A DNA stretch of 13,618 nucleotides from DUAL01 sp964478325. Lineage in GTDB: Bacteria; Bacteroidota; Bacteroidia; Flavobacteriales; BACL11. The notes under the pieces are model-generated. The model saw only the letters and a program-made list of their open reading frames with translations, did no database searches and was not told where the DNA came from. This document shows positions 1 through 7,442 of this stretch, in pieces; within the stretch, counting starts at the first letter, position 1; every line of letters starts with the position of its first letter. The DNA lies in contig CAYZIA010000040.1 of NCBI GenBank assembly GCA_964478325.1, forward strand, positions 1-13,618. The letters run 5' to 3'. The position numbers and the translations under genes are program-made.

Positions 1-426
1 ACTTATCCTTTTTATGATTTATCCAAAGGTCATCATACTTTAAGATTGAAAGTTTGGGATGTGTTTAATAACTCATCAGAAAAAATAATTGATTTTTATG
101 TAACGGATGCCAATGAATTTACGCTTTCTGAATTGACAAATTATCCAAATCCATTTATAAATAGTACAGCATTTTATTTTCAGCATAATAGAGCAGGAGA
201 ACTTTTGAATATAGAATTACAAATTTTAAATCTTTCGGGAAAGATGGTTGCTTCTATAAAAGAAAATAGGTTTGATGATGGCTATAGAATTGGACCAATT
301 AATTGGGATGGTACAAGCAATTATGGAGAAAAGTTAGGCCCTGGAATTTACATTTATCGTTTAAATGTAACTTCTGAAGAGGGCACATCTCAAACTAAAG
401 CTGAGAAACTAATAATATTAAGATAA
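1..426 (+). CDS. porU: T9SS sortase PorU, C-terminal end (partial)
   Basis: Open from base 1 to a TAA at 424-426, giving the last 141 residues; the start lies outside the window. PorU is the surface protease of the type IX secretion system that removes the C-terminal sorting domain of cargo proteins and attaches them to the cell surface. The visible part lacks the catalytic domain. It shows the typical PorU tail: a stretch reading HTLRLKVWDVFNNSSE, then a small Ig-like end domain with NYPNPF near the start and WDGTSNYG and GIYIYRL near the end, resembling a sorting-domain or FlgD-like fold. The call rests on this tail plus the porV gene directly downstream, the order known in Porphyromonas and Flavobacterium. 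An internal TTG at position 46 is not a real start, because conserved coding continues upstream of it. Confidence 0.87.
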   Translation, partial: TYPFYDLSKGHHTLRLKVWDVFNNSSEKIIDFYVTDANEFTLSELTNYPNPFINSTAFYFQHNRAGELLNIELQILNLSGKMVASIKENRFDDGYRIGPINWDGTSNYGEKLGPGIYIYRLNVTSEEGTSQTKAEKLIILR

Positions 427-457
427 TAAAAGCGTTATAGGCCTTAATAAAAAAGAA

Positions 458-465
458 TATATTTG
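458..465 (+). promoter_or_regulatory. Bacteroidota -7 promoter box before porV
   Basis: TATATTTG matches the Bacteroidota sigma-A -7 consensus TAnnTTTG and ends 23 nt before the porV ATG, within the 62-bp gap after porU. I see no TTG at the usual -33 distance, so this is a half-match. It suggests porV and ispF can be transcribed separately from porU. Confidence 0.5.
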
Positions 466-488
466 CAACCCTAAAATAAATTTAAAGA

Positions 489-1685
489 ATGAAAAAGATT
501 TTCTTCATAGTATGCACTCTCATATTTTGCATGCAAATATTTGCACAATCAACTGTTGGTGATAATATAGATGCTCCATTAGAACTTAATACCATTACAA
601 CTGCCGTTCCATTCTTAATTATAGGGCCTGATTCTAGAAGTGGAGGTATGGGAGATGTTGGGGTGGCTTCTACTCCTGATGCAAATTCAATGCATTGGAA
701 TCCTGCCAAATATGCTTTTGTAGAAGATGATATGGGCTTTGCTATCAATTATGTACCATGGTTAAGGTCATTGGTTCCAGATATTTCTCTTTCTTATCTT
801 TCGGGCTATTTAAAACGAAATGATAAAGAAACAATAGGGATGTCATTAAGATACTTTTCTTTGGGTGATATTACTTTTACTGATATTAATAGTAATGTAA
901 TTGGACAATACAAACCAAATGAATTAGCAATCTCTACAGCTTATGCTCGAAAACTTTCTGATAATTATTCTCTTTCTGTTGCAGTTCGATATATTTATTC
1001 TGATTTAACAGGGGGACAAACTCTTACAGGAGGATTAGGAACGCATGCAGGACAATCTATTGCTGCTGATGTTTCTTCTTACTTTCAGAAAGAAGTTCGA
1101 ATTGCAAAAAAAGATTTTGATTGGGCAATGGGTATAAATATCTCCAATTTGGGAAATAAAATTTCTTATACAGAAACAGCCGTAAGAGACTTTATTCCTA
1201 TTAATATGCGTTTTGGAACTTCAATTGCTACAAATTTTGATGACTATAACAGCATGTCAATTGAGTTTGATGTAAATAAATTATTGGTTCCAACTCCAGC
1301 GAGTTATAATGATGATGGTGAAATTAATGGAGGAATGGACCCTGATGTATCCGTAGTAAATGGGGTATTTCAATCTTTTTGGGATGCTCCAGGAGGAACA
1401 AAAGAAGAGTTTAGAGAATTGAACTATTCTGTTGGTTTGGAATATTGGTATGCACAGCAATTTGCAATAAGGGCGGGGTACTTTTATGAGCATCCAACAA
1501 AAGGAGATAGACAATATTTCACAATGGGAGCTGGGGTTGAATACAATGTTTTTGCATTAGATTTTTCTTACCTTATTGACGCCAGTAGTTCCATAAACGG
1601 AAGTAATCCGCTAGCAAATACTTTACGTTTCACTTTAATATTTAACCTTGGCGAAACATTTGTTACTAAAAAAATTAGAGACTAA
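489..1685 (+). CDS. porV: T9SS outer-membrane shuttle protein PorV (LptO)
   Basis: 398 residues, the usual size for PorV. PorV is a FadL-like outer-membrane beta-barrel that takes folded cargo from the SprA/Sov translocon and delivers it to the PorU sortase. The N-terminus is a clear signal peptide (basic MKK, hydrophobic core, cleavage near FA/Q at residues 19-20). Family hallmarks include PFLIIGPDSRSGGMGD at about residues 38-53, SMHWNPAKYAF soon after, many alternating amphipathic strands, and a late ALDFSYLID...NPLANTLRFTL segment that fits the last barrel strands. The ATG at 489 is the first in frame and is followed at once by the signal peptide. It follows porU by 62 bp and lies 9 nt before ispF, suggesting shared transcription with ispF. 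Confidence 0.95.
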   Translation: MKKIFFIVCTLIFCMQIFAQSTVGDNIDAPLELNTITTAVPFLIIGPDSRSGGMGDVGVASTPDANSMHWNPAKYAFVEDDMGFAINYVPWLRSLVPDISLSYLSGYLKRNDKETIGMSLRYFSLGDITFTDINSNVIGQYKPNELAISTAYARKLSDNYSLSVAVRYIYSDLTGGQTLTGGLGTHAGQSIAADVSSYFQKEVRIAKKDFDWAMGINISNLGNKISYTETAVRDFIPINMRFGTSIATNFDDYNSMSIEFDVNKLLVPTPASYNDDGEINGGMDPDVSVVNGVFQSFWDAPGGTKEEFRELNYSVGLEYWYAQQFAIRAGYFYEHPTKGDRQYFTMGAGVEYNVFALDFSYLIDASSSINGSNPLANTLRFTLIFNLGETFVTKKIRD

Positions 1686-1694
1686 GAACTAATT

Positions 1695-2174
1695 ATGAAT
1701 TTTAAAGTCGGTTTCGGATTTGATGTTCATCAGTTGAAAGATGGGCTTGATTTTTGGCTTGGAGGTATTATTGTTCCTTATAGTAAAGGAGGCTTAGGAC
1801 ATTCTGATGCTGATGTTTTAATCCATAGTATTTGTGATGCACTGTTAGGCGCAGCAAATCTAGGCGATATTGGTAAACATTTTCCAGATAATGATCCCAA
1901 ATACAAAGGAATTGATAGTAAAGTTTTTCTAAAAGAAGTAATGATGCTTATTCGTGAAAAAGGATATAAATTAGGAAATATTGATTCAACAATATGTTTA
2001 CAGAAACCAAAGATTAGCCAATTTATTCCTCAAATGCAAAAAGTATTAGCCAGTTGTATGGGAGTTAATACGGATTTAGTTTCAATAAAAGCAACTACTA
2101 CTGAGAAATTAAGTTTTGTTGGAAGGGAAGAAGGTATTTCTGCTTATGCTATTGTATTAATTCAAAAAGTTTAA
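1695..2174 (+). CDS. ispF: 2-C-methyl-D-erythritol 2,4-cyclodiphosphate synthase
   Basis: 159 residues, the full length of IspF. The enzyme is a cytoplasmic homotrimer that closes 4-diphosphocytidyl-methylerythritol 2-phosphate into the cyclodiphosphate, releasing CMP, in the non-mevalonate isoprenoid pathway. The metal ligands are visible: GFGFDVH gives Asp10 and His12, and GHSDADVLIH gives His44, matching Asp8, His10 and His42 of the E. coli enzyme. The loop GDIGKHFPDND (57-67) and the end motif KATTTEKLSFVGREEGI, which contacts the CMP part and carries the Lys-Thr-Thr-Thr-Glu run, are intact. The ATG at 1695 is 9 nt after the porV stop, so the two are probably co-transcribed. No isoprenoid gene is next to it, so its position looks like operon sharing rather than pathway clustering. 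Confidence 0.97.
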   Translation: MNFKVGFGFDVHQLKDGLDFWLGGIIVPYSKGGLGHSDADVLIHSICDALLGAANLGDIGKHFPDNDPKYKGIDSKVFLKEVMMLIREKGYKLGNIDSTICLQKPKISQFIPQMQKVLASCMGVNTDLVSIKATTTEKLSFVGREEGISAYAIVLIQKV

Positions 2175-2204
2175 AACCCTAATTTCTTTTTAAATTAATT
2201 ATTA

Positions 2205-2212
2205 TACTTTTA
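2205..2212 (+). promoter_or_regulatory. possible weak -7 box before the MIP channel gene
   Basis: TACTTTTA fits TAnnTTTG except for the last base and ends 23 nt before the ATG at 2236, a sensible distance. It lies in the 61-bp AT-rich gap after ispF. No -33 TTG is evident. Read-through from ispF is an alternative. Confidence 0.3.
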
Positions 2213-2235
2213 CACGAAATTAAAATATAATAAAA

Positions 2236-2856
2236 ATGAAAAATTACATTACAGAATTTATAGGCACATTTTTTTTAGTGCTAACAATAGGATTGACAGG
2301 AAACCCACTTGCTATAGGAGTAATGTTAATGGTAATGGTTTATATGGGAGGCCACATATCAGGAGCTCATTATAATCCTGCTGTAAGTATTGCCATGATA
2401 TTTAGAGGATTGCTTACTACAAAAGAAGCTATCAATTATGTTCTTTCTCAATTGATAGGTGCATTTTTGGCTGCAATTTTTGTGCAGTGGGTAGGAGGTA
2501 CTATTATGGAGGTCGGACCAAGTAATACAGCTTCCGTTTTACAAATTCTTTCAGTAGAAGCTGTCTTTACCTTTGCACTTGTTTTAGTTATATTAAATGT
2601 TGCAACAAATCCCAAAACAGAGGGGAACTCCTACTATGGTTTAGCAATTGGATTTACCATTATGGCAGCAGCATTTGCTGGTGGAGGAATTTCAGGAGGT
2701 GCATATAATCCAGCAGTTGGAACTGGACCAATATTAGTTGATGTGATAATGGGAGATGGAAATACTCTTTCTAATTTATGGTATTATCTTGTAGGTCCAA
2801 TAGTTGGAGCTGTGATAGCTGCTTATGTATATAAACTTACTATAGATAAATCTTAA
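2236..2856 (+). CDS. MIP/aquaporin-family channel with non-standard filter
   Basis: 206 residues, slightly shorter than typical AqpZ. It should form a six-helix inner-membrane channel with two half-helix NPA loops. Seen: the family signature YITEFIGTFFLVL in helix 1 with Glu7, first NPA loop GGHISGAHYNPAVS (Asn47-Ala49), Glu108 at the start of the second repeat, and second NPA loop GGGISGGAYNPAVGTGP (Asn158-Ala160). Odd: the residue after the second NPA is Val161, where water and glycerol channels nearly always have the filter Arg. Counting back from NPA, the AqpZ positions Phe43, His174 and Thr183 would be Ile27, Ala146 and Gly155, giving a wide hydrophobic filter. Whether water, glycerol, a gas or another small neutral solute passes cannot be told. 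It stands alone between ispF and a convergent operon. Confidence 0.87.
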   Translation: MKNYITEFIGTFFLVLTIGLTGNPLAIGVMLMVMVYMGGHISGAHYNPAVSIAMIFRGLLTTKEAINYVLSQLIGAFLAAIFVQWVGGTIMEVGPSNTASVLQILSVEAVFTFALVLVILNVATNPKTEGNSYYGLAIGFTIMAAAFAGGGISGGAYNPAVGTGPILVDVIMGDGNTLSNLWYYLVGPIVGAVIAAYVYKLTIDKS

Positions 2857-2897
2857 CCTGCTATATGGCGCTCTTGTAATAACAATTTTTTTTCTAT

Positions 2898-3590
2898 TTA
2901 CAAACTTAAAAATGCAAGAAGAGTCCCTATGATAATGGCAATAATTTTCGTAAAACTAAATTTATGCCCATCTGTACTTTCAAATAAAATGGTGGTAGAG
3001 ATATGAATAAAAATTCCAATCACTATTGCTATAATCTCATCTTGAAAAGCAGAAAGAGCCCCAAAAATATTTCCAGCATATACACCTAATGGGGACATTA
3101 TTGCAAATAGAAATAGTAGAAAATAAGCCCTTGATTTTTTCATATTTGATTGCAAAAAGAAAGTCATTAGCACAATAGCCACGGGCATTTTGTGTAGTAC
3201 AATGCCATAAAGTAAGACATTATGCGTATGTTCATGTAAATTTCCTCCAAGAGGGATCCCTTCTAAAAGTGCATGTAAGCAAAGGCTAATTAAAACTGAA
3301 ATAGGAATGATATTGCTTTTATGAAAATGTCCGTGCTCAATACCTTGTGAAAAATATTCTAAAAGAATCTGAATTACAAAGCCACCTAAAATATAGATCC
3401 CAATATTTTCTGTTGAGTTATACCAAAATAATTCGGGAAGTAAATGTAAAAAACTAATAGCCAACAAATAAGCTCCACTAAAAGTTAGTAACAATTGAAT
3501 ATTTCTCCCTTTTTTTGGATTGAAAATTTCCACAAAAATTGCACCAGCAATTACAGATAAAAGAAGTAGTCCCAATGTTGTTATATTCAT
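2898..3590 (-). CDS. ZIP-family metal transporter
   Basis: 230 residues from the chosen ATG at 3590. ZIP proteins move Zn2+ or other divalent metals into the cytoplasm through a bundle of eight helices. The sequence has about eight hydrophobic segments, a His-rich loop after segment 3 (EHGHFHK, about 85-91), a segment-4 motif HALLEGIPLG (His106, Glu110), a second His-rich loop (HEHTH, 119-123), and a segment-5 motif HKMPVAI (His133). Segment 5 normally carries further acidic ligands; here Lys134 and Val137 take those places, so at most one metal site is expected. The start was moved from a TTG at 3599: the ATG overlaps the TGA of the upstream methyltransferase as ATGA, a classic coupling arrangement. 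Last gene of the minus-strand run; the metal cannot be inferred. Confidence 0.85.
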   Translation of the reverse strand: MNITTLGLLLLSVIAGAIFVEIFNPKKGRNIQLLLTFSGAYLLAISFLHLLPELFWYNSTENIGIYILGGFVIQILLEYFSQGIEHGHFHKSNIIPISVLISLCLHALLEGIPLGGNLHEHTHNVLLYGIVLHKMPVAIVLMTFFLQSNMKKSRAYFLLFLFAIMSPLGVYAGNIFGALSAFQDEIIAIVIGIFIHISTTILFESTDGHKFSFTKIIAIIIGTLLAFLSL

Positions 3591-4309
3591 TTCTTGCAAA
3601 TAAGAATTAGTCTATCAGATATAGTAGCATCAAAATCATCTAATTTATAATTGCCAAAGATATCAATAATATTTAGTCCAACATTCCTAAAGAATGCTGA
3701 AAAATCTGCTAATGTAATTGCCCTTACTTTTTCCTGAAAATATTGAGTATCATTACCAATAATAATCTCAATATCTTTAATTATGTGATTATCCTGTACA
3801 CTTCTTTTTATGTTGAAAGTAATATCATTAATTGTTTTTTTTTCAGAAGAAATTAGATTGGCTATTACTTTCTTTACATTCATAAAATCAATTACTAAGA
3901 TACCATTTGATTTTAAGTTTCTTGCCATAGCATTTATGGTTTTTTGCTCATCATCTTTATTCTCAAAATATCCAAAAGAAGTAAATAAGTTAGTGGCAAT
4001 ATCAAAATGATTCTCTTTGTAAACTTCACGCATATCATGTACAAAAAAGTGTAAATTATTGTTTTCATTTTTCTTAGCATAGGCAATGCTGTTAGGAGAT
4101 AAATCTATTCCAATAACAGTCATTTCTTTTTTATTGAAATAAGTAGCGTGCCTTCCTTTTCCGCAAGCAATATCTATGAGTTTACTACTTTTTTTTAATT
4201 GTAATTTTTCAATTAAATTATCAATAAAAACTTGCGCTTCTTTCTCATCTCTATTTTTATAAAGGATATGATAATAAGGCGAATCAAACCAATTAGTGAA
4301 CCAACTCAT
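3587..4309 (-). CDS. class I SAM-dependent methyltransferase, substrate unknown
   Basis: 240 residues. It has a Rossmann-type methyltransferase fold: motif I LIDIACGKGRHA (about 44-55) for S-adenosylmethionine, the acidic end of strand 2 in VIGIDLS (Asp69), then FVHDMRE (89-95) and DIATNLFTSFGYF (103-115). The second half, with NGILVIDFMN and a region of beta strands, fits small-molecule or general methyltransferases better than rRNA or DNA enzymes, but nothing fixes the substrate. The N-terminus SWFTNWFDSPYYHILYKNR resembles a conserved group of Bacteroidota methyltransferases, from memory. It begins 2 nt after the rlmB stop and its TGA overlaps the ATG of the ZIP gene, so it is translated within the operon. 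No signal peptide; cytoplasmic. Confidence 0.85.
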   Translation of the reverse strand: MSWFTNWFDSPYYHILYKNRDEKEAQVFIDNLIEKLQLKKSSKLIDIACGKGRHATYFNKKEMTVIGIDLSPNSIAYAKKNENNNLHFFVHDMREVYKENHFDIATNLFTSFGYFENKDDEQKTINAMARNLKSNGILVIDFMNVKKVIANLISSEKKTINDITFNIKRSVQDNHIIKDIEIIIGNDTQYFQEKVRAITLADFSAFFRNVGLNIIDIFGNYKLDDFDATISDRLILICKK

Positions 4310-4311
4310 AA

Positions 4312-5064
4312 TCAGTCTCTTTGCCTTATTGCTTCATACAAAATAACCCCAGTTGCTACTGATACATTTAAGGAAGAAATTTCTCCAATCATTGGTATTT
4401 TGGCTTTGACATCACACATCTTTAAAAATTCAGGAGAAACACCATTCTCTTCTGATCCCATAATAATTGCAGTTGGCGGAGTATAATCCAGTTTATGCAT
4501 ATAATCTTGTGTTTTTTCCGTACATGCAATAAGTTGTATCCCACTATCTTTCATAAATTGTAAACTTAGTTTCAAATTCCAGGTACGGCAAACAATTATC
4601 TTATACAATGCTCCAGCAGAAGTTTTAATTGCATCAGCATTAATAGCAGCAGAATTTTGTTCAGGAATGAGGATGGTATCTACTCCAGCACATTCAGCAG
4701 TTCTTGCAATAGCACCAAAATTTCTTACATCCGTAATTCTATCCAATACCAAAACTAATGGGGTTTTCCCTCCTTCAAAAAGTGTTGGAATGACATCTTC
4801 TATATTATGAAAGTCAATTGGAGAAATAAATGCGAAAACTCCTTGGTGATTTTTTCTAGTTAATCGATTTATTTTTTCCAAAGGAACATGTTTATAATTG
4901 ATTCTTCTGAGTCGAACTAGTTTCCAAAGTTCAGCAAATAAATCATTATGTAATCCTTTTTGAATAAAGAGTTTGTCAATAGTTTCTCCAGCATTAATTG
5001 CTTCAATTATTGGTCTAATACCAAAAATAGAGTTGACTTTGTCTTTCTCGTCTTTCCTGTTCAT
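4312..5064 (-). CDS. rlmB: 23S rRNA 2'-O-methyltransferase, RlmB/TrmH family
   Basis: 250 residues from the ATG at 5064, the usual RlmB length. The E. coli enzyme methylates the ribose of G2251 in the peptidyl-transferase region of 23S rRNA. The N-terminal substrate-binding domain (IFGIRPIIEAI onward, residues 13-80) is followed by a SPOUT (knotted) catalytic domain with all three motifs: motif 1 DVRNFGAIARTAECAG (112-127), motif 2 IIMGSEENGVS (200-210), motif 3 PMIGEISSLNVSVATG (224-239). The open frame continues 37 residues upstream, but that part lies inside the GWxTD gene and does not look like RlmB. With this start the gene overlaps the end of the GWxTD gene by 50 nt in another frame. 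A related TrmH-type target is possible. Confidence 0.92.
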   Translation of the reverse strand: MNRKDEKDKVNSIFGIRPIIEAINAGETIDKLFIQKGLHNDLFAELWKLVRLRRINYKHVPLEKINRLTRKNHQGVFAFISPIDFHNIEDVIPTLFEGGKTPLVLVLDRITDVRNFGAIARTAECAGVDTILIPEQNSAAINADAIKTSAGALYKIIVCRTWNLKLSLQFMKDSGIQLIACTEKTQDYMHKLDYTPPTAIIMGSEENGVSPEFLKMCDVKAKIPMIGEISSLNVSVATGVILYEAIRQRD

Positions 5065-6328
5065 ATATCTTTTTTTTAATATCCATGTTTGAATAAGCAT
5101 GTCCCTCTCTCCAAGATCTTTGTGCTGTAATCCAGATATTTTTGAAATAAGCTGAACGATTAAGTTGAAAATCATTATCGCTAAACTTATTTTTTATTTT
5201 TGTAAAAGTAAAATTTAAAGCGTACATATTATTCTTTTCTCCATAAATCCAACTCTCTCCCTCTTTGCTTTGGTAAATGATATTTGGCGTTCCAAAGATA
5301 ATCATTATCATACCTCTGTCGGTTTTCCATCCTGCTTTATAAGAAGTAAAAAAAGTATTGGCATATTCTACTCTTTTATAAAATGTGTAGATTAGTTTTT
5401 CTGCTTGATCTTTATCGTCTTTTGTCCTGTCCAGCCAAAATTCATCAATCGCTATTTTTGAATTTTTGATTTCTTGGAGTTTAGAAAACTCTTCATTTGT
5501 ACATATATATTGTAAAGGAAGCATCATATTCTTTGTCGTATTTATTTTAGGAAAATCATTATCAAATGATAAAATATTCATTCCATTTTCAGCTTCTTCC
5601 TTATCTAGAAACTGATAAATCCCTATTTTATTTATTGGAAAAATAAATAAAGTAGTATCAGTGGGAATCAAGAAAGTATTTTTTGTTTTTACTTTCTGTG
5701 ACTTTATTTCCTCTACTAAAAAAGGGGGTTTTGCCAAAGGAAATTTTTCTTTATAATATTTCACAAAAAGTGTTTTCTGCTTTGTGTTATTTTGAATAAA
5801 AAGCGTGTCTGAGATATTAAAATAGCTACCAAATTTTAATTTATTCTTCTTATCAAAGATTAGATAGTCATTCTTATTTATCACTGTTCTGTCAATATTA
5901 ATACTATACTTAGTCGTGCTTACTTTATGATTATCTATCAAATTTATTTCTATTATATATTTTTCCCCCTCCTTACATTCCAAGTTTATTTCTTCAGTAA
6001 TCTTGTTTGTGGTATCACTTGCAATATCTTTGTTAATACTGAAACTATCTACCGGAGAATCTACTCCCAATAAATACACCCTCCCTTTCAAAGTATAATT
6101 GATTTTATTTTGCTTTTCTTTTGAAGAAAATACACTCAAAAGATTTACAGTTTTAATTTTGCAATACAAGATGCTTGTAGTTTTGCTATTGTTATATGTT
6201 TTAAATATTGCTTGTGTTTTTTTTGTTTGCTTAGAATAAATAAAAGCACTATTTTGTAAGTTATTTTTCTTTCCAAAGGTGCATGCTGTAATAAGTATGA
6301 TGAAAAAATAAAGTGATTTATTCTTCAT
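5015..6328 (-). CDS. GWxTD-domain lipoprotein, function unknown
   Basis: 437 residues from the ATG at 6328; an in-frame TTG 33 nt earlier was rejected because the ATG puts the signal peptide at the very start. The N-terminus is a lipoprotein signal: MKNK, hydrophobic core, then LITAC with Cys16 as the lipidation site. About 280 residues of beta-rich sequence with no domain I recognise follow. The C-terminal third holds the GWxTD domain: WLDRTKDD, then AGWKTDRGMIMIIFG with GWKTD at 333-337, ESWIYG, and a tail ending QSQLYFWY. GWxTD is a conserved domain of unknown function that I recall as frequent in Bacteroidota. The gene starts 11 nt before the rmuC stop and its last 50 nt overlap rlmB. Probably in the periplasm or on the outer membrane; role unknown. 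Confidence 0.85.
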   Translation of the reverse strand: MKNKSLYFFIILITACTFGKKNNLQNSAFIYSKQTKKTQAIFKTYNNSKTTSILYCKIKTVNLLSVFSSKEKQNKINYTLKGRVYLLGVDSPVDSFSINKDIASDTTNKITEEINLECKEGEKYIIEINLIDNHKVSTTKYSINIDRTVINKNDYLIFDKKNKLKFGSYFNISDTLFIQNNTKQKTLFVKYYKEKFPLAKPPFLVEEIKSQKVKTKNTFLIPTDTTLFIFPINKIGIYQFLDKEEAENGMNILSFDNDFPKINTTKNMMLPLQYICTNEEFSKLQEIKNSKIAIDEFWLDRTKDDKDQAEKLIYTFYKRVEYANTFFTSYKAGWKTDRGMIMIIFGTPNIIYQSKEGESWIYGEKNNMYALNFTFTKIKNKFSDNDFQLNRSAYFKNIWITAQRSWREGHAYSNMDIKKKIYEQERRERQSQLYFWY

Positions 6329-7427
6329 TAATATTTGGATTTTCAAGTAATTGAGGTTCAAAATCTATACCTCTTGTTTCTCCTGAGATCTTGATAAAAT
6401 CTTTATCAATTTTTTTAAATTCATTAGAGGATTTATTGTAATGATTTACAGCTGTACTGATAGTTTTTCCTAATCTATCATGGGAATCCTTGTAGGTATT
6501 CAGATGATTAGATAATTTATCGATATTTTTTAAGATATCTTCAATCGATTTTTCCACTTTTAAGTTGTGCAGAGCTTTTACCGTTATTTGTAACATAGGG
6601 AACAAACTCATTGGTGATACAATCATAACCTTTTTTGTGTATGCATGATCTACCAAATCCTTAGAGTTAATTTGCAAAGATCCTACTCTGCTATTTAGCA
6701 AATCTTGATATAGCCCATCGGCAGGAATAAACATATAAGCGTAATCTGTAGTTTTTTCATTTGGCCGAATGTATTTTGAAGTTTCCTCAATTCTTTGCCC
6801 TATGTCTTTTTTGAATTTTTTTTCTAATTCTGCAATTTCTACTTTGTCACTACTTTCAATCATCTTATTATAATTGTCTAATGAGAATTTTGCATCAATT
6901 GGAATTATGAAATCCCCAACCCTTACAATGGCATCAACTACTTCTCCATTTTTAAAATGATATTCCATTTGAAAAAGATCAGGAGGTAATACGTTGGCCA
7001 AAAGGTTTTCTAGTTGAATTTCACCTAAGATCCCCCTTTGTTTTTGGTTTCCTAAGATTTTTTCTAAGGTTTTCATTTGATTGGCAAAACCTAATACCTG
7101 CTCATTAGTACCTTTAATCTTCTCAAGCTCTACTGTTACTTCTTTTATTACTTTATTTGATGACGCAAATTGTTTTTGCATATCTTCTTTTGAACTTTCT
7201 TGGAAAGTGCTAATTCCTTTATTTATGTCTTTAAGTTTTTCTTCAATTTCTTTTCGGCCTTTCTCAGAATTTTTACCAACCTCTTTTCTTATCTCCTGAA
7301 TTTCTTTTCTGAGAGCTTCATTTAATTGTAATAAAAGTTTTTGAGAATTCTCTGTTTCTTTTTTGGGTTTCTTAAAATAAATAGCTAAAGCAATTACAAT
7401 TATTAGTCCTAATAATCCTATTTCCAT
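6318..7427 (-). CDS. rmuC: DNA recombination protein RmuC homologue
   Basis: 369 residues, shorter than the 475-residue E. coli protein but complete in domain order. Residues 3-18 form one membrane helix (GLLGLIIVIALAIYF), followed by a Lys/Glu-rich coiled coil (about 22-130), then the RmuC domain with the signature RGILGEIQLENLL (131-143), IIPIDAKFSLDNY (174-186) and YMFIPADGLYQDLL (231-244). In E. coli, RmuC limits inversions and other short-repeat rearrangements, and its core domain resembles a nuclease fold; the biochemical activity is not settled. It begins 15 nt after the L,D-transpeptidase stop and its stop overlaps the GWxTD gene start by 11 nt. The shorter length comes mostly from a smaller coiled coil and tail. 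Confidence 0.92.
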   Translation of the reverse strand: MEIGLLGLIIVIALAIYFKKPKKETENSQKLLLQLNEALRKEIQEIRKEVGKNSEKGRKEIEEKLKDINKGISTFQESSKEDMQKQFASSNKVIKEVTVELEKIKGTNEQVLGFANQMKTLEKILGNQKQRGILGEIQLENLLANVLPPDLFQMEYHFKNGEVVDAIVRVGDFIIPIDAKFSLDNYNKMIESSDKVEIAELEKKFKKDIGQRIEETSKYIRPNEKTTDYAYMFIPADGLYQDLLNSRVGSLQINSKDLVDHAYTKKVMIVSPMSLFPMLQITVKALHNLKVEKSIEDILKNIDKLSNHLNTYKDSHDRLGKTISTAVNHYNKSSNEFKKIDKDFIKISGETRGIDFEPQLLENPNINEE

Positions 7428-7442
7428 AAGTAATCTTTTGGG

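Noticed and set aside
482..748. An 88-codon open frame on the minus strand opposite the start of porV.
   Set aside because: It lies fully antisense to a convincing porV signal peptide and barrel start, with no promoter box or recognisable protein features.
2874..2903. Possible terminator between the MIP channel and ZIP genes: TTGT-AATA-ACAA followed by eight T, or TTGTAA paired with TTACAA.
   Set aside because: The stems have only 4-6 AT-rich pairs, and the longer one overlaps the ZIP stop codon. Too weak to call.
5065..5175. A 37-residue N-terminal extension of RlmB.
   Set aside because: It sits inside the conserved C-terminal part of the GWxTD gene and does not match RlmB; the ATG at 5064 gives the normal length.
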